DNA from: Paraburkholderia silviterrae
GTDB lineage: Bacteria; Pseudomonadota; Gammaproteobacteria; Burkholderiales; Burkholderiaceae
Reading direction: 5' to 3'
DNA: 51,702 nucleotides
Assembly: GCF_004353915.1 (NCBI RefSeq)
Contig: NZ_SMRP01000043.1
Location: 1-51,702, forward strand
Under the pieces are notes generated by a model that was not told the DNA's origin, searched no databases, and worked only from the letters and a program-made list of their open reading frames with translations. The translations under genes were made by a program, and so were the position numbers. This document shows positions 8,288 to 16,915 of this stretch, one piece after another (within the stretch, counting starts at the first letter, position 1; each line of letters starts with the position of its first letter).

Positions 8288-9796
8288 TCAGTCCCTGGGC
8301 GGCCAGGTCGGTACGGGCTCCTTACCGGACGGGAAGCGGACATTCTTTGAGCGCACGAACTCCTTCAAGGTCTCCGTCGCATTCTCGCGGCCGAAGCCGC
8401 TGCCCTTCACGCCGCCGAAAGGCGATCCAAGGAACGCGCGCCGCATATAGTTGTTCACGAAGATCATGCCTGCGTCCAGCTTCGGCGCCAGCTTCCACGC
8501 CCGGTTCTCGTCGGTCGTGCAGATCGCCGCGGTGAGACCGTATGCGGTGCCATTCGCGATCTCGATGGCTTCCTCTTCGGTCTTGAACCGCATCAGACAG
8601 GCCACCGGGCCGAAAATCTCCTCCTGTGCGACCGTCATGGTTGGCGTCACGTCGGCGAGAACCGTCGGCGGCACCCAGTAGCCGTCCTTGTATCGCTCGT
8701 CGTCCGGCAGCTTGCCTTGCGTGACCAGTCTTGCGCCTTCGCGAAGCGCGATATCGATGTATCCCATCACACGGTCGCGTTGCTTGGCGTCGACCATCGG
8801 TCCGATGTCGGTTTTGGCGTCGAGGCCATTGCCGACCACGAGCTTTTCGGTTGCCCGTGCGAACCTCTCCTCAAACTCGGCGTAGCGCGATTCGTGCACG
8901 AGAATACGGGCGGTGGAGGTGCACGCCTCGCCCTGGTTATAGAACATCCCCTCGATGGCGACGTTGAGCGCAACGTCCATGTCGGCGTCTTCGAGGACGA
9001 GCAGCGCGTTCTTGCCGCCAAGCTCCATCGTTGCGTAAGTGATGTTCTCCGCAGCGCTCTGCAACACCCGGCGGCCCGTTGCCGTTGCACCGGTAAAGCT
9101 GATGCGCTCGACTTTCGGATGCGATGCGAGTGCGGGGCCGGCCTGAATTCCGGGAACGACGTTCAGCACACCAGGCGGCAGCACCTGGTTGGCCAGTTCG
9201 ACCAGACGCAGCACCGTAAGCGGCGCTTGCTCGCCGGGTTTGACGATCACCGTGTTGCCGGCCGCAAGCGCGGGCGCGGACTTTTTGGCAAAGTGAATGG
9301 GCGGCCAGTTGAACGGCAGAATCGCCGCTACGACGCCATATGGTTCGAACAGGACACGTGCTTCAATCGGTCCCTGATCGAGGATCTCGCCGTGAAGCGT
9401 GTCTGCGAGACCAGCGAAATAGTCGAAACAGGCGTGGCAGTAAGAGACGTCGAAGCGCAGCGCATCGCGCTTGGGCTTGCCGACTTCGCGGGCTTCGAGC
9501 TCCGCGAGCTCGTCCGCGTGCTCGCGAATCTTGGCGGCAACCTGGCGCAGCAACTGCGCGCGTTCGCGCGGCGAGCGGTTCTTCCAGTCCGACTCGTAGG
9601 CTTGCCGCGAATTGCGCACGACTCGGTCAACGAGATGCTCGTCCGCGGAGACGACGTTGGCAAGCGGCTTGCCGGTGGCCGCTTCTTCAACCGTGAAGAG
9701 CGGCTGGTTTGCGTCGACCTCCACAGCCTTGCCATCAACGATGGCGCTCCAGTACGGACGGCTCAGGGTGGATCTATCGATAGATGCCAGGGCCAT
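8288..9796 (-). CDS. Aldehyde dehydrogenase (NAD(P)-dependent)
   Basis: The 502-aa protein is a complete ALDH-superfamily enzyme oxidising an aldehyde to an acid. Visible are PFNWP (N163), the cofactor loop ISFTGATATGRRV, the general base E258 in MELGGK and the nucleophile C292 in NQGEACTSTAR. The start at 9796 was chosen for the upstream AAGGAG with 9-base spacing; an in-frame ATG 10 codons upstream lacks an SD. The promoter region contains a TGCAATCGATTGCA operator inside the spacer, implying control by the divergent LacI-family protein. The aldehyde substrate is unknown; membership of the regulon suggests an aromatic or ring-cleavage intermediate. Confidence 0.93.
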   Translation of the reverse strand: MALASIDRSTLSRPYWSAIVDGKAVEVDANQPLFTVEEAATGKPLANVVSADEHLVDRVVRNSRQAYESDWKNRSPRERAQLLRQVAAKIREHADELAELEAREVGKPKRDALRFDVSYCHACFDYFAGLADTLHGEILDQGPIEARVLFEPYGVVAAILPFNWPPIHFAKKSAPALAAGNTVIVKPGEQAPLTVLRLVELANQVLPPGVLNVVPGIQAGPALASHPKVERISFTGATATGRRVLQSAAENITYATMELGGKNALLVLEDADMDVALNVAIEGMFYNQGEACTSTARILVHESRYAEFEERFARATEKLVVGNGLDAKTDIGPMVDAKQRDRVMGYIDIALREGARLVTQGKLPDDERYKDGYWVPPTVLADVTPTMTVAQEEIFGPVACLMRFKTEEEAIEIANGTAYGLTAAICTTDENRAWKLAPKLDAGMIFVNNYMRRAFLGSPFGGVKGSGFGRENATETLKEFVRSKNVRFPSGKEPVPTWPPRD

Positions 9797-10025
9797 ATCA
9801 AACAACTCCTTTACATTCGAATGCATAAAAATGCGTCGTTCCTGGTTAGCGCCGGGTTGGCGTTTCCTTTGACGCAACGGTGTTGAGGTGCACGGCAAGC
9901 CGCTGTCGTGATCAAGCGCGGCCCGGTTCCGAGTCAGCTTTGTCACAGGCGCTCTACGCAGTGAGGGCGCGCACGTCAGGGACGGATTCGATCGCTAAGC
10001 GCGGATCAGGGACCCGTTGGAAGCA

Positions 10026-10054
10026 ACTATATTGCAATCGATTGCAGAATTCAA
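10026..10054 (-). promoter_or_regulatory. Promoter of aldehyde dehydrogenase gene
   Basis: On the minus strand TTGAAT (10049-10054) and TATAGT (10026-10031) are separated by 17 bp, and the operator fills the spacer. A repressor bound here would block RNA polymerase. It lies about 230 bp upstream of the dehydrogenase start. Confidence 0.6.
10033..10046. promoter_or_regulatory. LacI-family operator 1 (perfect palindrome)
   Basis: Perfect 14-bp palindrome TGCAATCGATTGCA with the central CG typical of LacI/PurR-type sites. It is one of six such sites between 10033 and 16928, all in intergenic promoter regions near a LacI-family gene. Confidence 0.85.
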
Positions 10055-10242
10055 GTCCTTTGAATCGAAGGGTTTTTTGCTGCGGTTGAGAGGGCAGATT
10101 GCTGGTCCGCCAACGCGCCGACTGCGGGAAAACGCTAGATACGTTGGGGATATCCGGACCTGGTCGAGCCGGCGCGTGCATCCGTGGTCATGGCGCAAAA
10201 TGATCAGATGATTGACGCCCAGGTTAAATTTGCACTGATTTT

Positions 10243-10256
10243 TGCAATCGATTGTG
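10243..10256. promoter_or_regulatory. LacI-family operator 2 (autoregulatory)
   Basis: TGCAATCGATTGTG shares the perfect CAATCGATTG core, with two changes in the last two bases. It lies 22 bp before a TATAAT box (10278-10283) that precedes the regulator gene, near the position of a -35 element, so autorepression is likely. Confidence 0.75.
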
Positions 10257-10283
10257 CAAAATTTGTATCGACTTATTTATAAT
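10252..10283 (+). promoter_or_regulatory. Promoter of the LacI-family regulator gene
   Basis: A consensus TATAAT is present at 10278-10283. The -35 is poor: TGCAAA at 17-bp spacing or TTGTGC at 20-bp spacing, overlapping operator 2. The leader to the GTG start is about 120 nt. Confidence 0.5.
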
Positions 10284-10405
10284 GTGGTGTTGGCCGTGGC
10301 ACGAGAAACCCGCTCAGAGGGGCGGGCGATCCAGCAGCAATCGGCCACGGTAAGGTCGTGATTGCTCGAGACCTTCTATGGGAAAAGCGAGGAGGTAGAT
10401 CTGTC

Positions 10406-11524
10406 GTGAAAGCAAACACGTCTCAAACAGGCACTAACCGGCGAACCGTGACGATGAAGCAGGTCGCGGAACGGGCTGGGGTGCACGTTTCGACCGTCTC
10501 GCGCGCACTCAATCCGGAGACGCGGTCGATGGTGGTGCCCGAGTCGGTTGCACGTGTCATGAAAGCCGCCAGTGAACTGGGTTATCGACTCGACCCGGTT
10601 GCGGCCAGTCTTCGAACCGGTCGCTCCAAGCTCGTCGGCATTCTGGTTCCGGATATCGCCACCAATGTTTTCACGCCGATTTTGACCGGCGCGACGGAGC
10701 GCCTTTCCGAGCACGGCTACTCCGTGATCGTTGCCTATGTGGGAGGCGACAGCAACAAGCAGCTCGATCTGGCTCAGGGATTGATCGCCCGGCGCGTGGA
10801 CGGACTCATTCTCGCGACGGCAAGCCGCGACGATCCGCTGGTGTCTTTCTGCATTGAACGGGGCGTCCCGAGTGTGCTGGTCAATCGTGCCGAGAAGGAA
10901 ACGAGGCTGTCCGGGGTGGTGTCGGACGACTTGCTCGGCGCGCAACTCGCTGTGGATCATCTGGTCGAGCTGGGCCACAGCCGAATCGCCCATCTTGGCG
11001 GCCCACGCGAACATTCCACGGGTTATTTGCGTCATCGTGGGTTTATCCATGCTCTGGCTGCCAATGGTCTCGATGCGGCTTCGGCGCCCACTGAGTTCGC
11101 GGAGACTTATACCCGCGAACAAGGTGCGGCAGCGGCACGGCGGCTATTGAGTGCGCACCCCGAGGTCACCGCGATCGTCGCCGCGAATGACTTGCTGGCC
11201 CTCGGTGCGTACGATGTCATACGCGAGGCGGGATTGAATTGTCCGCGAGATATTTCGGTCGTGGGGCATAACGACATGCCGCTTGTCGATATGGTTGAGC
11301 CGCCTTTGACGACTATCCGGATCAGCCACAAGGAGATGGGGCGTCAGGCTGCTGACCTGCTTCAGCAAGCTATCGAAACGCTCGATCATCCGGCGCGTAA
11401 TGTGGTGTTGCCGCCGAAGCTTATTGTGCGCGGTTCTACGGGTGCGCCCCGTAAGGGCGCTATGAAGAAGGCGGCGAAGACCGCTGCGTCGAATAAATCG
11501 GCGTCCATTTCGAATGAGGTTTGA
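10406..11524 (+). CDS. LacI-family transcriptional regulator of the catabolic regulon
   Basis: The 372-aa protein has a LacI HTH (TMKQVAERAGVHVSTVSRAL, about residues 16-35), the hinge region, and a periplasmic-binding-protein-like effector domain (LVGILVPDI, ITTIRISHKEMG-type C-terminal core). The GTG start at 10406 was chosen for a consensus GGAGGT nine bases upstream; the frame opens earlier but without an SD. The last 30 residues form an unusual Lys/Ala-rich tail (RKGAMKKAAKTAA). Six matching operators at its own and neighbouring promoters make it the probable local repressor. The effector is unknown. Confidence 0.93.
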   Translation: MKANTSQTGTNRRTVTMKQVAERAGVHVSTVSRALNPETRSMVVPESVARVMKAASELGYRLDPVAASLRTGRSKLVGILVPDIATNVFTPILTGATERLSEHGYSVIVAYVGGDSNKQLDLAQGLIARRVDGLILATASRDDPLVSFCIERGVPSVLVNRAEKETRLSGVVSDDLLGAQLAVDHLVELGHSRIAHLGGPREHSTGYLRHRGFIHALAANGLDAASAPTEFAETYTREQGAAAARRLLSAHPEVTAIVAANDLLALGAYDVIREAGLNCPRDISVVGHNDMPLVDMVEPPLTTIRISHKEMGRQAADLLQQAIETLDHPARNVVLPPKLIVRGSTGAPRKGAMKKAAKTAASNKSASISNEV

Positions 11525-11559
11525 GAGTGGGGTGTGATTTTTTTCGCGGGTTTTAGTGC

Positions 11560-12145
11560 GTTGGCATTTCCTTGTTTTCTTATCGGTATATTAGTGTTGC
11601 CCCTGTGCGGGGCGGCACCTACTTTTCTTTGCCGCGGCAAAGAAAAGTAGGCAAAAGAAAGCCGCTCAAACCGCCAGTGTGACGCAGTGGACCACTGACC
11701 TTATATCGGAGTGGCTCCGGGGCGTCTGTCATCACGCGCCGTCACCCGGAGTGACAAAGGGCTCATCCATCCGGCGGCGCTGCGCGCGCCGTGGGGCATA
11801 ACTAAAACCAGTCGGGTGCACACGTTTTCGTAGGACTCCAGCGTATTCGCTCGGCGTTAGTTCCGCGCATTCGCAGGGCAGCACGCGCGGTTTTTCTTGC
11901 AGACTCTTCCGCCCGCGCGTAGCGCGCGGCGGGAAGAATGAGCCCTTTGTCACTAAGGCGGAGTGTGCGAGGAGACGGATGCTCCGGAGCCGCTCCGATA
12001 CGAAGGGCAGTGGTGGACGGCGTCACACTGGCGGTTTGAGCCGCTTTCTTTTGCCTACTTTTCTTTGCGGCTGCAAAGAAAAGTAGGTGCCGCCCCGCAC
12101 AGGGGCAACGCTCATATACCGACATGAAAACAAGGAAATGCCAAC
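11560..12145. repeat. 586-bp palindromic element with 126-bp terminal inverted repeats
   Basis: Bases 11560-11685 and 12020-12145 are imperfect inverted copies of each other. Each contains the 57-bp dispersed repeat, a 34-bp palindrome (11618-11651, perfect, CCTACTTTTC...GAAAAGTAGG; and 12054-12087) and a GTGTGACGC inner end. The centre carries further nested inverted pairs, such as GACAAAGGGCTCAT near 11752 with its complement near 11938. No protein-coding frame in it looks real. It could be a MITE-like or dispersed structural element. It sits between the LacI gene and the porin gene and could also act as a bidirectional terminator. Confidence 0.85.
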
Positions 12146-12281
12146 GCACTATAACACGAGCAAAAAATCAACCAAAAGCCCGCCAACCGGCGCTTAAAAA
12201 CACATTTCCGCGCCAATTTTCACCACGTCGGCGCCCAGCCTCATCGAATACCTTGGCTCCGCCACGATTGATCAGACCGCA

Positions 12282-13373
12282 TCAAAACCGATGCTGCATC
12301 CCAACCATCACGCCAAGCTGGTCCTTGCCGGCCCCGACAGTGCCACCGGCTGCAACCGGGTTGGCAGCCAGCGCGCTATTGAACATATAGCCCACCGACG
12401 TATACACCGTCACACGCTTGGACAACAGATAATTCGCACGCCCAACCAGCAAGGTCGAATTCGCGTCGTTCTTCCCCGCAGGTCCGCGTTGCAAATAACG
12501 CACCCCCTCCGCATCGAAGGAAAGGCTGGGCGTGACAAAGTACGTAGCACCCGCAAAGAAAATATCGGTCTGCAGATGGGTTGCGGCTGAACTGTTGTTT
12601 CTGATCCAGCCGAAACCGATCTTGGTCGGACCGAGCACCACGTATCCGTCGACGACGTTGTGCGTATCCGTATAGGCGCTGTTGTTGAGCGGCGTCGAGG
12701 CGCCGGCGCCACCACGCATCACATCGTAGGACGCTGCCACACCGAAGCTCGCCGAATCGTAGGCGAGCAGTGCAGTGTATTGCCGGCACGCGATGAAGTT
12801 GCCCGGCACCTGGCCCCCGCAGTTGGTCGCCGCCGGGCCCGCCGGCCCCGCAGCGTCACGGCCGAAACTGTATGTCGCGCCCAGCGTGACGCCATGGAAT
12901 TTGCCGAGGTAGCCAACGGCATTGTCGCTGCGCGCGTTCGGCAGATACGAGTCGAAGTTGTTCAGCGAATGAATCGACGGCCCAATGACGTCGGCGTTCG
13001 ACAGCGCGTACATCGTCATGTTCATTTGCCGGCCGAGCGTGAGCGAGCCGTAGTCGCTGCTTACCCCCACATTCGCCTGACGACCGAAGAGACGCCCGCC
13101 GTAATTGAGCGCGCCGGTGCCGGGCTGAAATCCGTTCTCCAGCACGAAGAAAGCCTTGTAACCGCCGCCAAGATCCTCGGTGCCTTTCAAGCCCCAGCGC
13201 GAAGGCGATTCGCCGGTCAGAGTGGGCATGCCGACTACCGATCCGCCGCTGGCAGTCGCGTGGTCGTAATACGATATTCCGCTGTCGATAATGCCATACA
13301 GCGTGACATTGCTTTGGGCACTGGCGAGCCCAGACGCCGCGACGAGCAACAACGCGCTCCACTTCATGTTCAT
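12282..13373 (-). CDS. Gram-negative trimeric porin
   Basis: The 363-aa protein has a Sec signal (MNMKWSALLLVAASGLASAQ), the porin start SNVTLYGIIDSGI, the constriction-loop region and the terminal aromatic ending MQHRF needed for outer-membrane assembly. It is a 16-strand general porin of the Burkholderiales type. It probably admits small, often anionic, solutes to the periplasm. It shares strand and neighbourhood with the MFS carrier at 13482. Its upstream region holds an AT-rich dyad GTAAA-N9-TTTAC (13394-13412), but no copy of the LacI operator. Confidence 0.94.
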   Translation of the reverse strand: MNMKWSALLLVAASGLASAQSNVTLYGIIDSGISYYDHATASGGSVVGMPTLTGESPSRWGLKGTEDLGGGYKAFFVLENGFQPGTGALNYGGRLFGRQANVGVSSDYGSLTLGRQMNMTMYALSNADVIGPSIHSLNNFDSYLPNARSDNAVGYLGKFHGVTLGATYSFGRDAAGPAGPAATNCGGQVPGNFIACRQYTALLAYDSASFGVAASYDVMRGGAGASTPLNNSAYTDTHNVVDGYVVLGPTKIGFGWIRNNSSAATHLQTDIFFAGATYFVTPSLSFDAEGVRYLQRGPAGKNDANSTLLVGRANYLLSKRVTVYTSVGYMFNSALAANPVAAGGTVGAGKDQLGVMVGMQHRF

Positions 13374-13481
13374 GACGATCCTGTCTCCAATGGGTAAATT
13401 AATATGGTTTACTAATTAAAAGGTGCGTATGGCCGATCTGGGGATGTGCGGCGAGTGGTGAACTGAAGCGCTTCGAGCAGC

Positions 13482-14831
13482 CTACGACGCGGAAAGCACA
13501 GCGCGCGGTGGCTCGGGATTGCGTCGGCGATAGACGCTCAGTCCGAAGACACAGATCGCGGCGATCGCAACCGGCACGGAAACCACTCCAAACATGACTG
13601 TGGTCGGCCAATGGGCGGACAACATCAAGCCACCGATCATCGAACCGACAATCGAGCCTACACGGCCCATACCTAACGTCCACGCCACGCCGGTGGCGCG
13701 CGCTACCGTGGGGTAGAACCCCGCGGACAAGATGCTGGTGCCCGTCATCGCGCCTCCCGTTCCGACACCGGTCACAAACAGCGCTGCGAGAGCCAGCACC
13801 GGCATTCCAGTGATATGACCGAGCGAGGCCAAGCTGATGGCCGCACACAGAAACGCGCCAGCCACTACATATTGCGGATTAGCGCGATCCATGAGAAAGC
13901 CGAGCAGGACGGCTCCGAGAGCGTTGCCGGTCAAGTAGAGTGCCGTCATCAACGAAGCGTGGCTGAAGGGCACGCCGGTTTCCTGAATCAGAAGAGTCAG
14001 CCAGTTCCCCAAAAAGTAGACCACGAGCAAGGCCATGAACCCCGTGGCCCACAGGAACAACGTGCCGCCGCGCAGCCCCGCCTGCAACAGATGCGCCACG
14101 GGGGAACCATCCGCCGGCTCTTCGTCCGGCGTGAGGTGCGTCTCGGTGGGCGAGATCTCCGGCGCAATGCGAGACATGGTCGCCAGCGCCTCGCGCTGGC
14201 GATTGTGCGTGACGAGGTAGCTCATCGACTCTGGCAGCCAGACAGCCAGCACGATCGCCAGCACCAGCGGCAATGCGCCCCCCAGGATCAGCATGGATTG
14301 CCAACCGAACACGCCGATCAAATGCGAGGCAACGAGGCCGCCAACAACGCCGCCTGCGGAGATGCCGCAGCCAAGCGGGGCGACGAGCGTTGAGCGTAGA
14401 CGGTCGGGGCTATATTCGACCGCGAGCGTGTAGGCGTTCGGCATGGCGCCGCCCAGGCCGAGTCCGGTCAGAAAGCGCAGGGCAACCAGCATTTCAATCG
14501 ACGTCGACCACGCTGAGCCGATGCTAAGTACCCCAAAAATTAAAACGGCACCTATGAGCGTGAGCTTTCTTCCGAAGCGATCTGCCAGCGGGCCGAAGAC
14601 GAAGGATCCAACGGCCAGGCCGAAGAATCCGGCGCCAAACACGGGCGCTAGCTGTGCCGCGCTGGCAGCGAAGTGAGACTTGAGCGCCGGTGCGATAAAG
14701 CCGAGAACGACTGTGTCATAACCGTCAATAACAAGGATCAGAAAGCAGAGAAGAAACGTCCGGATCTGAAAGCCGGACATGCTTCGCTCGTTGATAAACG
14801 AGCGGACCGTTACTGATTGCCGTACCACCAT
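13482..14831 (-). CDS. MFS transporter, aromatic acid:H+ symporter (AAHS) type
   Basis: The 449-aa protein has 12 hydrophobic spans, the AAHS signature DGYD in TM1 and the loop GPLADRFGRK between TM2 and TM3, plus ARATGVAWTLGMGRVGS in the second half. Such carriers (PcaK, BenK) import aromatic acids with protons. CAGGAG lies 7 nt before the ATG. The promoter region contains a perfect 16-bp extended operator, so it belongs to the LacI regulon and probably imports the pathway substrate or an intermediate. Confidence 0.93.
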   Translation of the reverse strand: MVVRQSVTVRSFINERSMSGFQIRTFLLCFLILVIDGYDTVVLGFIAPALKSHFAASAAQLAPVFGAGFFGLAVGSFVFGPLADRFGRKLTLIGAVLIFGVLSIGSAWSTSIEMLVALRFLTGLGLGGAMPNAYTLAVEYSPDRLRSTLVAPLGCGISAGGVVGGLVASHLIGVFGWQSMLILGGALPLVLAIVLAVWLPESMSYLVTHNRQREALATMSRIAPEISPTETHLTPDEEPADGSPVAHLLQAGLRGGTLFLWATGFMALLVVYFLGNWLTLLIQETGVPFSHASLMTALYLTGNALGAVLLGFLMDRANPQYVVAGAFLCAAISLASLGHITGMPVLALAALFVTGVGTGGAMTGTSILSAGFYPTVARATGVAWTLGMGRVGSIVGSMIGGLMLSAHWPTTVMFGVVSVPVAIAAICVFGLSVYRRRNPEPPRAVLSAS

Positions 14832-14919
14832 GCTGATGCTCCTGTTGTGTGACGCATTCGATTGGATCTATCGCTGCGGGGATGCACACCGTGCCGTGGT
14901 GGCTTCGGCGTACGGTTGG

Positions 14920-14948
14920 AATTTATTGCAATCGATTGCAAGTTGAAA
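14920..14948 (-). promoter_or_regulatory. Weak promoter of the MFS carrier gene
   Basis: On the minus strand TTTCAA (14943-14948) and TAAATT (14920-14925) are 17 bp apart with the operator in the spacer, the same arrangement as the dehydrogenase promoter. Both hexamers are poor matches, so this is tentative. Confidence 0.35.
14927..14940. promoter_or_regulatory. LacI-family operator 3 (perfect palindrome)
   Basis: TGCAATCGATTGCA, extended to a perfect 16-bp TTGCAATCGATTGCAA at 14926-14941. It lies 96 bp upstream of the MFS start and in the shared region with the RidA-like gene. Confidence 0.85.
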
Positions 14949-15051
14949 GTAGGGTTTACGGGGAGATCGATGTGCTAAATCGGCTAGAGAGACGGCCCAT
15001 ATTACGGGCCATGGCGGGATACCTTGGAAGGCGATCGGGGTGTCAAACCTT

Positions 15052-15081
15052 TTGACAACACGCCTTGGGCCGCTTCATAAT
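15052..15081 (+). promoter_or_regulatory. Promoter of the RidA-like gene
   Basis: Consensus TTGACA (15052-15057) and CATAAT (15076-15081) are 18 bp apart. Operator 4 begins at the last base of the -10 box and so would cover the transcription start. Confidence 0.7.
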
Positions 15082-15094
15082 GCAATCGATTGTA
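15081..15094. promoter_or_regulatory. LacI-family operator 4
   Basis: TGCAATCGATTGTA differs from the perfect palindrome by one base. It directly abuts the -10 box of the rightward promoter for the RidA-like gene, whose ATG lies about 200 bp further on. Confidence 0.8.
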
Positions 15095-15296
15095 TAGGCT
15101 CGGGCAGCCAACCGGTGTCCCGCCAGGCGTTGCCGCAGGCTCTGCGGCGCGGTGTCCGGGAGCCTGGAATCGGCAGCCCGCGGCCGATGCATCGTCAAAA
15201 GCCGCTGTGGGCAGACGGGCGCGTCTGATTCGTGTCCCAGAAGCACATGGCTTGCACGTGAAGCGTAGTTTTATTGAACTGATCAATGAGGCAAAC

Positions 15297-15707
15297 ATGG
15301 AAAAGCAGCAACCGTCAAAGCAGGTCCGCCAGTACATCAAGCGAGATGCGGCACAAGCGCGGGCGTATTCCCCCGCGGTCATTACGCAGGGCGGCAGGAT
15401 CGTGTGGTTGGCCGGCCAGACCGTGGTCGAGGATGCGAACGGCAAATCGCTCGCGGGTGACTTTGTTGGGCAGGTGAATGAGGTCTTCGCGCGAATCGGC
15501 AAGACACTCGAACAAGCCGGCGGGACGCTGGCCGACATCGTGACGATGACCGTTTCGATCACGGACGCGCGATTCGGCGATCAGTTCACGAAGGTCCGCA
15601 AGGAGACTTTCGGCGACAATTTTCCCGCGAGCGCGCTGATCACCGTGGCGGGTCTGGCCAGGCCGGAAATGCTCGTCGAAGTGCAGGCAATCGCGGTCGT
15701 CGACTGA
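15297..15707 (+). CDS. RidA/YjgF-family protein, cytosolic
   Basis: The 136-aa product is a chorismate-mutase-like trimer protein of the Rid superfamily, many of which hydrolyse enamine/imine intermediates or act on ring-cleavage products. The segments WLAGQTV, GDFVGQVNEVFARIGKTLE, ADIVTMTVSITD and the C-terminal VEVQAIAVVD are typical. The Arg that canonical RidA carries in PARS is replaced (FPASALI), so it belongs to an Arg-lacking subgroup. ATG 15297 matches the family length; earlier in-frame codons would give an unrelated N-terminus. It is controlled by operator 4. Confidence 0.88.
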   Translation: MEKQQPSKQVRQYIKRDAAQARAYSPAVITQGGRIVWLAGQTVVEDANGKSLAGDFVGQVNEVFARIGKTLEQAGGTLADIVTMTVSITDARFGDQFTKVRKETFGDNFPASALITVAGLARPEMLVEVQAIAVVD

Positions 15708-15735
15708 TTGCCTGAGCCAGCGTTGTGCAGGAAGG

Positions 15736-15767
15736 GGCAGGTGGACTGTCGTTCAATTCCACCTGCC
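15736..15767. terminator. Bidirectional terminator hairpin
   Basis: Perfect 10-bp stem GGCAGGTGGA / TCCACCTGCC with a 12-nt loop lies between the convergent RidA-like gene and the binding-protein-like gene. A T run follows about 12 bp downstream on the plus strand. Confidence 0.65.
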
Positions 15768-15781
15768 GACGATTCGCGTTT

Positions 15782-16732
15782 TTAGCAGGACGCCCATGCC
15801 GTGGACGCGCGCGCTTCGTCGAGATACTGCCGGTCGAAGCAGGGTGCTCGTGGCCGAGTGACCGGTGTTCTCGCGTGGGCATCCCGAATGCGCGATACCA
15901 GCGCGAGCCCGGCGTCTTCGATGTCCATATCCCGGATCAAGCCGTGCGCAGGGTGAACGAGATCGTCGAGCACGGCGCGCGCGTCGGCATCGGAAAGCTC
16001 GGGAAACTGGGCGCGCAGCAATGCGCAGCACGCCGGGGCGTTGCGTGGGTCGAAGATCCACGTCAATGCCTCCCGGTACGCAAGAATGAAGCCGATCAGC
16101 TGTTCCCGGTTTGCGCTTGCCCATGACTCGAGCACAGCGCCGACCGTGCCGAGATAGCCCGGAAAGAGCGCTGCGCCCGAGGCCAGCGTTTTGAATCCCT
16201 GCCGCTCGGCAAGCTTTTCGAACGGTGTTCGAACCAGGGTGGCGTCGTGTTTGCCGGCCACCAGCGCGCGATACCGATTGCCCGTGCCGCCAGCAGCGTC
16301 GAACGTCACGCCATCGGAGGGAATGTCGTTGAGCAGGAGAATCTCGCGCAAGACAAATGCGAAGCCGGTTGTCAGGGCGTCGACAGCTAGCGTCTTGCCG
16401 CTCAACTCGCGAACCGACGTCACGTCCGGCCGTGCGACGAGCGAAAGGAAGCCGTGATCCCCCCCCATGAACGCGACGAGATCGGGGGCCCTGCCATCCG
16501 CGGTTTCTCCTTGACCATCCGTGTAGGCAATCACGTTGTCCACGCTGGTCAAGGCGATTTGAGCCTCGCCAGCATTCATCCGGTTGATCATGTCGATCGA
16601 GCCTTTCACGTATTCGAAGCGCGTGCTCAGCCCATATTTCTCGAACAGGCGCTGGTGCTCGCCAACCCAGAGCGGCAGGTTGAACGCGCCTTCAAAGCCG
16701 AGAATCTTTAGCGTATTCAGACGGGAGTGCAA
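15782..16732 (-). CDS. Solute-binding-fold protein (NMT1/THI5/SsuA-like) without signal peptide
   Basis: The 316-aa protein has the two-lobed periplasmic-binding fold of NMT1/THI5/SsuA-type proteins (LKILGFEGAFNLPLWVGEHQ, then AQIALTSVDNVIAY and ELSGKTLAVDALTTGFAFVLR). No export signal precedes the fold and no ABC permease or ATPase is nearby, so a cytosolic enzyme or sensor is as likely as transport. Relatives such as dihydroxyphthalate decarboxylase and DszB desulfinase use this fold as enzymes. The TTG start at 16732 was chosen for AAGGAG six bases upstream; an ATG start further upstream would place operator 5 in the reading frame. Confidence 0.75.
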   Translation of the reverse strand: MHSRLNTLKILGFEGAFNLPLWVGEHQRLFEKYGLSTRFEYVKGSIDMINRMNAGEAQIALTSVDNVIAYTDGQGETADGRAPDLVAFMGGDHGFLSLVARPDVTSVRELSGKTLAVDALTTGFAFVLREILLLNDIPSDGVTFDAAGGTGNRYRALVAGKHDATLVRTPFEKLAERQGFKTLASGAALFPGYLGTVGAVLESWASANREQLIGFILAYREALTWIFDPRNAPACCALLRAQFPELSDADARAVLDDLVHPAHGLIRDMDIEDAGLALVSRIRDAHARTPVTRPRAPCFDRQYLDEARASTAWASC

Positions 16733-16750
16733 GTGTATCTCCTTGTGCAT

Positions 16751-16764
16751 TGCAATCGATTGCA
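16751..16764. promoter_or_regulatory. LacI-family operator 5 (perfect palindrome)
   Basis: TGCAATCGATTGCA lies directly downstream of a -10 box on the minus strand and 19 bp upstream of the TTG start of the binding-fold protein. Confidence 0.85.
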
Positions 16765-16793
16765 TGTTACGATGCGCCTAGCTCCCGCGTCAA
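16764..16793 (-). promoter_or_regulatory. Promoter of the binding-fold protein gene
   Basis: On the minus strand TTGACG (16788-16793) and TAACAT (16764-16769) are 18 bp apart. Operator 5 begins at the last base of the -10 hexamer, as at the RidA and dioxygenase promoters. Confidence 0.6.
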
Positions 16794-16886
16794 GATTTCT
16801 GCGCACAGGCTGCTTTTACCCGAATCTGAGCCAAAAGAGGGAGCAATGGGCGTGGCGGCGTTTCGAGGCGAGTCCTCTAAATGGCT

Positions 16887-16915
16887 TTGACATGTCGATT
16901 TTTCGGTCGTATTAT
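16887..16915 (+). promoter_or_regulatory. Promoter of the dioxygenase operon
   Basis: Consensus TTGACA (16887-16892), a 17-bp spacer and TATTAT (16910-16915) form a near-ideal sigma-70 promoter. Operator 6 starts at the last base of the -10 box, so binding would block initiation. Confidence 0.8.

Noticed and set aside
11732..12149. Open frames inside the palindromic element
   Set aside because: They follow the inverted-repeat structure, have no SD or recognisable domain, and differ between the two arms, so they are not taken as genes.
15090..15296. Longer N-terminus for the cytosolic RidA-like protein
   Set aside because: The added 69 residues do not match the family and begin within operator 4; the ATG at 15297 gives the normal length.
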